A stretch of DNA of 27,589 bases from JBCCMQ01 sp039179985 (GTDB lineage Bacteria > Pseudomonadota > Alphaproteobacteria > Rhodobacterales > Rhodobacteraceae). Below are positions 21,662-27,589 of this stretch, in pieces. The translations under genes were made by a program, and so were the position numbers. The stretch spans positions 1-27,589 of the forward strand of contig JBCDED010000053.1 of the NCBI GenBank assembly GCA_039179985.1, read 5' to 3'. The stretch's first letter is position 1. The number at the start of each line of letters is the position of its first letter. Under the pieces are notes generated by a model. That model was not told the origin of the DNA. It was given only the letters and a program-made list of their open reading frames with translations, and did no database searches.

Positions 21662-22885
21662 GCCATCCATATCGAATCCGAGCGCCCGGGCCACCGTGAA
21701 GATGTCCTTGTCGCCTCGCCCGCACATATTCATGCAGATGATATGATCCTTGGGCAGCGTCGGCGCGATCTTCATCACATGGGCCAGAGCATGGCTGGGT
21801 TCGAGCGCCGGGATTATCCCCTCAAGCTCGCAGCAGAGCTGAAACGCTTCGAGCGCTTCTTTGTCGGTGACCGACACGTATTCCGCGCGCCCGATATCAT
21901 GGAGCCAGGCGTGCTCGGGCCCGATGCCCGGGTAGTCGAGGCCCGCGGAAATGGAAAACCCTTCGAGGATCTGGCCGTCGTCGTCCTGCAAAAGATAGGT
22001 GCGATTGCCGTGCAAAACGCCCGGGCGCCCACCGGTGAGCGAGGCGCAATGTTCCATCTTGTCATTTACACCCTTGCCGCCGGCCTCGACACCGATGATC
22101 CCGACCTCTTTGTCGTCGAGGAAGGGGTAGAAGAGGCCCATGGCGTTGGATCCGCCGCCGATGGCGGCAATGATCGTATCGGGCAAACGACCCTCGGCCG
22201 CCTGCATTTGTTCTTTCGCTTCCTTGCCGATGATCGACTGGAAATCGCGGACCATGGCCGGATAGGGGTGCGGACCGGCAACCGTGCCGATGCAGTAGAA
22301 CGTGTCGCGAACGTTGGTCACCCAGTCCCTGAGTGCGTCGTTCATAGCGTCTTTCAGGGTGCCGCGACCGGACGTGACCGGCACGACCTCGGCGCCAAGC
22401 AGCTTCATACGGAAGACATTGGGGGCTTGCCGCTCGACATCATGGGCGCCCATGTAGACAATGCACTTGAGGCCGAACTTGGCGCAGACCGTGGCTGTGG
22501 CCACGCCGTGCTGACCTGCCCCGGTTTCCGCAATGATCCGCGTCTTGCCCATTCGGCGCGCCAGGATGATTTGGCCGAGCACGTTGTTGATCTTATGGGC
22601 GCCCGTGTGGTTCAGCTCGTCGCGCTTCATGTAGATCTTGGCACCGCCGAGATGATCCGTCAGGCGGTCGGCAAAATAGAGCGGGCTGGGCCGGCCGACG
22701 TAGTGGGTCCAGAGATCGTGCATTTCGTCCCAGAAGCTCTGGTCGGTCTTCGCGTGCTCGTACTGGGCCTCAAGGTCGAGGATCAGTGGCATAAGCGTTT
22801 CGGAGACGAAACGTCCCCCGAAGTCGCCAAAGCGCCCGTTCTCGTCGGGGCCGGTCTGGTACGAGTTCACTAGATCGTCTGGCAT
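21656..22885 (-). CDS. trpB: Tryptophan synthase beta subunit
   Basis: This encodes 409 residues, the PLP enzyme that condenses indole with L-serine. The PLP lysine is Lys98 in LNHTGAHKINN, preceded by the RDELNH motif, and the phosphate loop AIGGGSNAMG is present. FGDFGGRFVSETLMPLILDL at the start and the closing GRGDKDIFTVAR are typical. ATG 22885 is the family start; the longer frame above it is unrelated Arg/Ser-rich sequence. On the same strand trpF is about 2 kb upstream, but an HTTM-like gene and a reverse DCC gene lie between, so trpB needs its own promoter, probably within 22886-23028. Confidence 0.97.
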   Translation of the reverse strand: MPDDLVNSYQTGPDENGRFGDFGGRFVSETLMPLILDLEAQYEHAKTDQSFWDEMHDLWTHYVGRPSPLYFADRLTDHLGGAKIYMKRDELNHTGAHKINNVLGQIILARRMGKTRIIAETGAGQHGVATATVCAKFGLKCIVYMGAHDVERQAPNVFRMKLLGAEVVPVTSGRGTLKDAMNDALRDWVTNVRDTFYCIGTVAGPHPYPAMVRDFQSIIGKEAKEQMQAAEGRLPDTIIAAIGGGSNAMGLFYPFLDDKEVGIIGVEAGGKGVNDKMEHCASLTGGRPGVLHGNRTYLLQDDDGQILEGFSISAGLDYPGIGPEHAWLHDIGRAEYVSVTDKEALEAFQLCCELEGIIPALEPSHALAHVMKIAPTLPKDHIICMNMCGRGDKDIFTVARALGFDMDGA

Positions 22886-23028
22886 GGCGCATCTCCCTGA
22901 TTGGGCAGGGATAGCGCCCAGAGCGCGGAGGAACAAGCGGGATCGGCGCGGCGAAACGGCCCGCCCGCCCTGCCCTACATATCGCCACATTTGCACTCTA
23001 TATAAACCGCAACACTTGGAGCTGGCCC

Positions 23029-23418
23029 TTGGCACCGACGATAGATGACACACCCGGCATCAGCATCGTTTACGATGGCGAATGCCCGTTTTGCGCAAAC
23101 TACGTGGGCCTTGCCCGCCTGCGCGACGCCGTGGGACTGGTGCGCCTGATCGACGCGCGCGAACCCTCCCCTGAGGTCGACCGACTGCGCGCCGAAGGCT
23201 ACGACCTGAACGAAGGCATGGCCATGATCGAGGGTGACCGCATCTATCACGGCGCCGCGTGCCTGACGCGAATGGCGGCCCTGTCCACGCGGTCGGGTGT
23301 CTTCAACCGTCTCAACGCCCTTGTCTTCCGGTCGCCCCGGGTGTCAGGCGCGCTCTATCCCTTTCTCAGGGCCGGGCGCAACGCCACCCTTCGGCTGCGC
23401 GGCCAGACCCCGATCTGA
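23029..23418 (+). CDS. DCC-family thiol-disulfide oxidoreductase (DUF393/YuxK-like)
   Basis: This encodes 129 residues of a thioredoxin-like fold with the family motif VYDGECPFCANYV (Cys19 and Cys22, the D-x-x-C-x-x-C form that names DCC). The later segment GDRIYHGAACLTRMAALSTR is also typical. The start is TTG 23029: GGAG lies seven bases upstream and no ATG precedes the motif. The gene is divergent from trpB and converges on the HTTM-like gene with 13 bases between. DCC proteins are often found with or fused to HTTM (vitamin-K-carboxylase-like) membrane proteins; the pairing here fits that pattern. Confidence 0.85.
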   Translation: MAPTIDDTPGISIVYDGECPFCANYVGLARLRDAVGLVRLIDAREPSPEVDRLRAEGYDLNEGMAMIEGDRIYHGAACLTRMAALSTRSGVFNRLNALVFRSPRVSGALYPFLRAGRNATLRLRGQTPI

Positions 23419-23431
23419 GCGGTCGGCGCGG

Positions 23432-24847
23432 CTAGTGGGAGCAGGCCTTGGGCCTGTTGAAATCGACTGGCTTGAACATCAGGAACGACTGCGTCAGCGG
23501 ACCGGAGGCAAGGTAGGTGTTTGTCCAGCCCGCCGCGGTTTCGACGCGCGCGCCGTTCACTTCAACGATGACATTCAACCCCGGCGTCAGGGCCAGCATC
23601 CGGTCGAGTTCGTACCGCACCAGGGCGCTGCCCGGGTAGACGAAGCTCTCATTGAATGCGGCAGAGTTTGAGCCGATGGGAACGACCAGATCCTCCTGAT
23701 ACCCTGCCGCAAAAGGCAGCGTGCCATGGATCAAGTGGTTCGTCTGGCCGCCCTCGGTGTGCAGATTGCTGTACATCGCGATTGAGCTTTCGGTCTTCAG
23801 CCCCAGGTAGGGGCTGGCACCGTTGATGAAGAAAAGGATGGGGAGGACCGCCAGAAGCCCCGCTTTTGGCTGAGCCTCGCCCGGTGCCGGACGCACGCAA
23901 AGCAGAAGGAAGACGTAGAAGACGATGGCGTAGACCGTGAAAACCCAGGTGAAACTTGCGTGGGTAACCGCCAGCGTCCCTGACCGCCAGAAGCTCACGA
24001 CTGCAAATGCCGTCAAGAGGCCGAAAATAGCCATCCGGCCCACTGAAAGCGCTGTCTCACGGCTGCCAAAAAGACGTGACAGCCGGTCGAACCCCGTGCT
24101 GAGAGCCGCGGCAGGGATAAAAAGCGTATAGAGCACGAGGACGATGGTGGAGAAATCCTTGTAGTAGGCATAGCCGGTCCAGCCGATGATGACGTGGAAC
24201 GGTACACCGATGGCCATGCCGACGACTTTCCAGCGCGGTACGAACAAAAGCACCATGGCGATGCCCTCGACAATGAAGGTCGCCGCGATGGCGCCGTATT
24301 GGCCCAGCCCCCAGTCGGCAAGACCGAAGCCGCCCGCGAGAAGCCCGTAGAGCACCACGGCGCAGCTGACCGCGGGGTCGAGGAAGTCGATGTTGATCTT
24401 ATGATAGATCCCGTAGAAATACATGATCGCCAAGAGCCAGCGGCCCGGACCGGCAATCGTCAGAAAAAGGTTGTCGCGGTCCTCACTCGCCCGCCCGCGG
24501 CGCGCGGCGACCACCAGCGCGGCCACGAGAACGGTGAGACAGAAGAAGAGCGCCGTGATCTGGTTGTTGCTGGCAATCGGCGAAAAGGCCGCGTAGTGGG
24601 CGACAAAGGCGCCGGCATTGACCAGAAAAAGCAGGCTGAGGCGCGGCAGTAGGATCTGCAGCGCGCTAAGGGCGACAAGCAGGCTGAGAACTGGCGCCGG
24701 CCATCCTCCGCCGCCCAGTTGCAGCGACCAGAACTGGAAAAAGTAGAGGCCTGACAGAAGTGTCAGAAGCCCCAGACGGTCCATTGCCTGCGGCGCAGCG
24801 AGGTCGGACAGCGCGCTGCGCGGTGCGGTATGTCCTACGTCTGCCAT
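23432..24847 (-). CDS. Polytopic membrane protein, HTTM/gamma-carboxylase-like
   Basis: This encodes 471 residues with about ten hydrophobic segments in residues 20-340. A characteristic block LLAIMYFYGIYHKINIDFLD, followed by PAVSC, resembles the HTTM family (relatives of vitamin-K-dependent gamma-carboxylase), whose members carry an aromatic-rich helix with a Lys-Leu/Asn motif. The C-terminal 130 residues look like a soluble domain (INGASPYLGLKTESSIAMYS, NLHTEGGQTNHLI, then strand-rich sequence). ATG 24847 was chosen because the extended frame above is low-complexity and not membrane-like. An ATTGTTTC/GAAACAAT dyad lies 20 bases before the start. It lies on the same strand after trpF but with an 83-base gap. 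Family assignment is moderate. Confidence 0.6.
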   Translation of the reverse strand: MADVGHTAPRSALSDLAAPQAMDRLGLLTLLSGLYFFQFWSLQLGGGGWPAPVLSLLVALSALQILLPRLSLLFLVNAGAFVAHYAAFSPIASNNQITALFFCLTVLVAALVVAARRGRASEDRDNLFLTIAGPGRWLLAIMYFYGIYHKINIDFLDPAVSCAVVLYGLLAGGFGLADWGLGQYGAIAATFIVEGIAMVLLFVPRWKVVGMAIGVPFHVIIGWTGYAYYKDFSTIVLVLYTLFIPAAALSTGFDRLSRLFGSRETALSVGRMAIFGLLTAFAVVSFWRSGTLAVTHASFTWVFTVYAIVFYVFLLLCVRPAPGEAQPKAGLLAVLPILFFINGASPYLGLKTESSIAMYSNLHTEGGQTNHLIHGTLPFAAGYQEDLVVPIGSNSAAFNESFVYPGSALVRYELDRMLALTPGLNVIVEVNGARVETAAGWTNTYLASGPLTQSFLMFKPVDFNRPKACSH

Positions 24848-24866
24848 CTGACCACCAGCCACGGTT

Positions 24867-24888
24867 ATTGTTTCTCGTTGGAAACAAT
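24867..24888. promoter_or_regulatory. Perfect dyad before the HTTM-like gene
   Basis: ATTGTTTC-TCGTTG-GAAACAAT is a perfect 8-base inverted repeat with a 6-base centre, 19 bases upstream of the start codon. It is AT-rich against a GC-rich background and lacks a T tract, which suggests an operator. It might also end the trpF transcript. Confidence 0.5.
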
Positions 24889-24930
24889 CCCAGAAATGTG
24901 GCGAAATTGGAGCGGCGCGCGTGGTATTAT

Positions 24931-25572
24931 TCAGGCAGTGGCGGCGGTTACAAACTCTGCCATCAGGGCGGGATCCTTCAGGCCCGGCATGGCTTCCACG
25001 CTGGAGGAGACATCCACCTGGCGGGTACCGGTCAGGCGGAGCGCTTCGGCCACATTGGCAGCCGTCAGGCCGCCTGCCAGCATCCACGGCACCGGCCAGC
25101 GCCGGCCCGCAATGAGGCGCCAGTCGAAAGTCAGGCCGTTTCCGCCGGGACGCCCGTCGCCTTTGGGCGGCTTTGTATCGACCAGAAGCAAGTCGGCCAC
25201 GGCCCCGTAAGTGTCGAGGGCGCCAAGGTCGCTTTCCTCCGCGACCCCAAGGGCCTTCATCACTGGCAGGCCGTACCGCGCCTTGACCTCTGTTACGCGC
25301 TCGGGGCTTTCAGCGCCCTGCAGTTGCAGGATGTCGAGCCCGGCAGCCCCGGTGATGTCATCCAGAAGCGCGTTATCCGCATCGACCGTCAGCAGCACCT
25401 TGGCGACCCCGGCGGGTACCCCGGCCGCTAGATCCGCGATCCTTTGCACGTCCAGGTGCCGCGGGCTCTTGGGGAAATGGACGAACCCCACGTAGGACGC
25501 ACCCGCTGACACGGCAGACGCCAAGGTCTCGGGCGTGGTCAGCCCGCATATTTTGACGCGAACGGGGGGCAT
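24931..25572 (-). CDS. trpF: Phosphoribosylanthranilate isomerase
   Basis: This encodes 213 residues and a TIM barrel that converts N-(5-phosphoribosyl)anthranilate to the 1-deoxyribulose form in tryptophan synthesis. The catalytic Cys9 lies in VKICGLTTPE and Asp132 in LLLVDTKPPKG. The usual QLHG strand reads LQLQGAES. PWMLAGGLTAANVAEALRL and the closing VDVSSSVEAMPGLKDP form the phosphate site. It starts 5 bases after the lapA stop and belongs to the ihfB-lapA-trpF transcript. Confidence 0.96.
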   Translation of the reverse strand: MPPVRVKICGLTTPETLASAVSAGASYVGFVHFPKSPRHLDVQRIADLAAGVPAGVAKVLLTVDADNALLDDITGAAGLDILQLQGAESPERVTEVKARYGLPVMKALGVAEESDLGALDTYGAVADLLLVDTKPPKGDGRPGGNGLTFDWRLIAGRRWPVPWMLAGGLTAANVAEALRLTGTRQVDVSSSVEAMPGLKDPALMAEFVTAATA

Positions 25573-25577
25573 CGTAG

Positions 25578-25925
25578 CTATTCGAGAAGGGCGAGGACGT
25601 CGTCGGACTGGGACTTGCCCGATGCGCCTTTGAGCTTGGTCACCTCGCGCTCAAGCTTGGCAACTTCACGCTGCGCCTTGCGACCTTCCGCGATATATTT
25701 TTGCTCGCGGATGAACTCCCAGAAAAAGCCGATCACCAGGCCCAGGATGACCCCGCCGAAGAAGACGAAGAAAAGGGGCACCTCAATTGTGTCGGTTAGA
25801 CCGAAGAAGTGGCCCATCTCCTGCGGCAGAATCCGCAGCGAGACGTTGCCGCGATTTGCAAGGGCAATCGTGGCGAGGACGATGGCGACGACGGCCAGAA
25901 AGGCGTAGCGGATAAAGCGTATCAT
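25578..25925 (-). CDS. lapA: LapA-domain inner membrane protein
   Basis: This encodes 115 residues. Two membrane helices (about 6-24 and 50-70, LFFVFFGGVILGLVIGFFWE) flank a loop with ANRGNVSLRILP. A coiled-coil cytoplasmic tail follows (QREVAKLEREVTKLKGASG). In enterobacteria LapA with LapB controls LPS synthesis through LpxC turnover; whether this form acts so is unknown. It lies between ihfB and trpF, with gaps of 10 and 5 bases, so all three are cotranscribed. Confidence 0.85.
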   Translation of the reverse strand: MIRFIRYAFLAVVAIVLATIALANRGNVSLRILPQEMGHFFGLTDTIEVPLFFVFFGGVILGLVIGFFWEFIREQKYIAEGRKAQREVAKLEREVTKLKGASGKSQSDDVLALLE

Positions 25926-25935
25926 GGCACCGGGT

Positions 25936-26217
25936 TTACTTGCCGTTCAGGCGATCCCGCAAGAGCTTTCCTGTTTTGAAAAACGGAACATGCTTCTCTT
26001 CCACGTTGACGGCGGTGCCTGTACGTGGGTTGCGCCCCACGCGGGCGTCGCGCTTTTTGACGGAGAAGGCGCCGAAGCCGCGCAGTTCCACCCGCTGGCC
26101 CTGGGCCATGGCGGTGATGATCTCTTCGAAGATGGTATTCACGATCCGCTCCACATCGCGTTGATATAGATGTGGGTTTTCGTCTGCGATTTTCTGAATG
26201 AGTTCCGAGCGGATCAT
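25936..26217 (-). CDS. ihfB: Integration host factor subunit beta
   Basis: This encodes 93 residues of an HU/IHF-family DNA-bending protein. Residues 46-67 (VELRGFGAFSVKKRDARVGR) and the NPRTGTAVNVEEKHVPFFKTGK arm with the intercalating Pro are diagnostic. It pairs with IhfA to bend DNA by more than 160 degrees in known cases. A well-placed promoter precedes it (26278-26306). It leads the ihfB-lapA-trpF group and follows rpsA on the same strand, a common alphaproteobacterial order. Tyrosine-recombinase systems such as the one at 332-1408 often need IHF. Confidence 0.96.
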   Translation of the reverse strand: MIRSELIQKIADENPHLYQRDVERIVNTIFEEIITAMAQGQRVELRGFGAFSVKKRDARVGRNPRTGTAVNVEEKHVPFFKTGKLLRDRLNGK

Positions 26218-26277
26218 AACAGGCGTTCCCCCTCAAGCGGACTGCGCGTGGGTCTTTCAATGGCGACCCGTCACGAA

Positions 26278-26306
26278 ACTATAGTCACAATCCTCTTCCG
26301 TGAGAA
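26278..26306 (-). promoter_or_regulatory. Candidate promoter of ihfB-lapA-trpF
   Basis: On the minus strand TTCTCA (26306-26301), 17 bases and TATAGT (26283-26278) make a good sigma-70-type promoter, giving a leader of about 55 bases before the ihfB start codon. GGGGGAACG near the start codon supplies the ribosome site. Confidence 0.55.
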
Positions 26307-26358
26307 CGATTTCTGATCGCGTCGGGGTGGGATTCTTTGGGCTAAATTGCTGATTAAA

Positions 26359-26401
26359 GGTGCAAAACCGGCAAGGAAGCCGGAATTCGCCATGCTGCAC
26401 C
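26359..26401 (-). terminator. Structured stretch with a terminator-like hairpin
   Basis: On the minus strand CCGGC-TTCCTT-GCCGG (26383-26368) is followed by TTTTGCACCTTT. An outer arm GGTGCA/TGCACC (26359-26364 and 26396-26401) encloses it. It lies between rpsA and the ihfB promoter and could be a second rpsA terminator or the end of a small RNA. Confidence 0.4.
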
Positions 26402-26409
26402 GCAGAAAA

Positions 26410-26423
26410 TCACGCCGGCGTGA
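26410..26423. repeat. 14-base perfect palindrome between rpsA and ihfB
   Basis: TCACGCCGGCGTGA is self-complementary over its full length. It lies in the 314-base gap between rpsA and ihfB, which otherwise holds the rpsA terminator, a hairpin with T tract and the ihfB promoter, and no gene that I can see. Confidence 0.45.
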
Positions 26424-26482
26424 GGTTGGTCACTGGAACGATTCGGTTGCTGGGCCGCAGATAAAACGCCCCCCATGGCAAA

Positions 26483-26507
26483 GAAAAAGCCCCGCCGAAG
26501 CGGGGCT
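26483..26507 (-). terminator. Intrinsic terminator of rpsA
   Basis: On the minus strand AGCCCCGC-TTCG-GCGGGGCT (26507-26488) is a perfect 8-base-pair stem with a stable tetraloop, followed by TTTTCTT. It starts 25 bases after the rpsA stop. Confidence 0.92.
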
Positions 26508-26531
26508 ATTGCGATTTCAAGTGTCTGGGGC

Positions 26532-27589
26532 TCAGTCGTCGTTTTTGAGCGCTGCACCCAGAATGTCGCCGAGCGACGCGCCGGAGTCCGAAGATCCGTA
26601 CTGTTCCACGGCTTCTTTCTCTTCGGCGATTTCGCGCGCCTTGATGGACAGACCCAGCCGGCGGCTTTTGGGATCGACGTTTGTCACGCGCACATCCACC
26701 TTGTCGCCAACCTGGAAACGCTCGGGGCGCTGTTCGGCCCGGTCGCGGCTGAGGTCGGAGCGACGGATGAAGGACTTCATGCCTTCGTAGGTGACTTCGA
26801 CGCCGCCATCTTCGATCGCGGTCACCTCGACGGTGATGATCGAGCCGCGCTTCACGCCGCCGGTAGCTTCCACAAAGGGATCGCCGTCCATTGCCTTGAT
26901 CGACAGGCTGATGCGCTCTTTCTCGACGTCGACCTCGGTGACTTTGGCGCGGACGGTATCGCCCTTGCGGTAGTCGCCGATCACGTCTTCGCCGCGGCCT
27001 TCCCAGGTCAGGTCGCTCAGGTGCACCATGCCGTCGATATCGCCGGGCAGACCCACGAAGAGGCCAAACTCGGTGATGTTCTTCACTTCGCCCTCGACAT
27101 CGCTGCCTTCGGGGTAGTCTTCGGCAAATGCTTCCCACGGGTTGCGCATGGTCTGCTTGAGGCCGAGCGAGACGCGCCGCTTGGCGGTGTCGATCTCGAG
27201 CACCATGACCTCAACCTCCTGGGAGGTAGAGACGATCTTGCCCGGGTGAACGTTTTTCTTGGTCCAGGACATCTCGGAGACGTGGACCAGACCTTCGACG
27301 CCCGGCTCCAGTTCCACAAAGGCCCCGTAGTCGGTGATGTTCGTGACACGGCCGGTATGGACGGACTCGAGCGGGTATTTGCTTTCCACCGAATCCCACG
27401 GATCGTCCTGAAGCTGCTTCATGCCCAGGCTGATGCGGTGGGTTTCCTTGTTGATCTTGATGACCTGCACGCGCACGGTCTCGCCGATCGACAGGATTTC
27501 GGATGGGTGGTTGACGCGGCGCCAGGCCATATCCGTGACGTGCAGCAGACCGTCGACACCGCCAAGGTCCACGAAAGCCCCGTATTCGG
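26532..27589 (-). CDS. rpsA: 30S ribosomal protein S1 (C-terminal two thirds, partial)
   Basis: About 352 residues are visible; the start lies beyond the right edge. Successive S1 (OB-fold) repeats are clear from their shared cores: EYGAFVDLGGVDGLLHVTDM, EYGAFVELEPGVEGLVHVSE, EFGLFVGLPGDIDGMVHLSD and the divergent last one GVEVTYEGMKSFIRRSDLSR, which correspond to S1 domains 3 to 6. The C-terminus is EEKEAVEQYGSSDSGASLGD followed by ILGAALKNDD, as usual in alphaproteobacteria. S1 brings mRNA to the ribosome. The frame is open to the last base of the window. Confidence 0.97.
   Translation of the reverse strand, partial: EYGAFVDLGGVDGLLHVTDMAWRRVNHPSEILSIGETVRVQVIKINKETHRISLGMKQLQDDPWDSVESKYPLESVHTGRVTNITDYGAFVELEPGVEGLVHVSEMSWTKKNVHPGKIVSTSQEVEVMVLEIDTAKRRVSLGLKQTMRNPWEAFAEDYPEGSDVEGEVKNITEFGLFVGLPGDIDGMVHLSDLTWEGRGEDVIGDYRKGDTVRAKVTEVDVEKERISLSIKAMDGDPFVEATGGVKRGSIITVEVTAIEDGGVEVTYEGMKSFIRRSDLSRDRAEQRPERFQVGDKVDVRVTNVDPKSRRLGLSIKAREIAEEKEAVEQYGSSDSGASLGDILGAALKNDD

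Noticed and set aside
21362..22873. 503-codon open frame opposite trpB
   Set aside because: High GC keeps the antisense frame open; trpB is unmistakable on the other strand and the antisense product shows no domain.
26347..26790. Plus-strand frame of 147 codons across the rpsA 3' end
   Set aside because: It runs antisense to rpsA and through its terminator, with Ser/Arg-rich filler sequence.

Overview
The window looks like chromosomal DNA of a marine Rhodobacterales (Roseobacter-group) alphaproteobacterium. GC is high, and the order ihfB-lapA-trpF next to rpsA is what I expect from that order, as are L25 with an acidic tail, a short-chain LapA protein and DUF2237/DUF2332 neighbours of pth. 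The taxon is inferred from gene content, not from a marker-gene search.

Layout. 1-1416 is the end of an integrated mobile element: a partial unknown gene, a small helix-turn-helix gene and a tyrosine recombinase. It abuts the 5' half of a tRNA-Ser(GCU) gene on the minus strand (1417-1460), cut just after the anticodon stem. Chromosomal core follows: ychF, a small YqaE-like membrane protein and trpA. Next is an accessory stretch: sbtA (bicarbonate uptake) with a LysR gene, an Xre/RES toxin-antitoxin pair, an orphan 31-residue ORF, an O-acyltransferase, and a MarR-nitroreductase pair that shares a doubly palindromic control region with a divergent lldD (L-lactate dehydrogenase). An outer-membrane-type protein and a 3-hydroxyisobutyrate-dehydrogenase-like gene coupled to an unknown gene come next.

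From 14.4 kb, rplY (L25) and pth read in the same direction but are separated by three reverse-strand genes (FkbM methyltransferase, DUF3179, ABM monooxygenase). pth is followed, with overlapping stops and starts, by DUF2332 and DUF2237 genes. A reverse-strand group at 19.9-21.5 kb encodes two secreted paralogues with PepSY-like heads and extreme Asp/Arg tails, plus a membrane-anchored LuxR-type regulator.

The right end carries trpB, then a DCC thiol-oxidoreductase gene and an HTTM-like polytopic membrane protein gene lying between trpB and trpF, then lapA, ihfB and the 3' two thirds of rpsA. trpA, trpB and trpF are therefore all present but dispersed.

Most interesting leads: the secreted Asp/Arg pair with its membrane LuxR protein; the DCC/HTTM pair lodged between trpF and trpB; the disrupted tRNA-Ser attachment site; the twin operator between the nitroreductase and lldD; and the palindrome shared by the sbtA and LysR control regions. 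No CRISPR array, rRNA or insertion sequence was seen.
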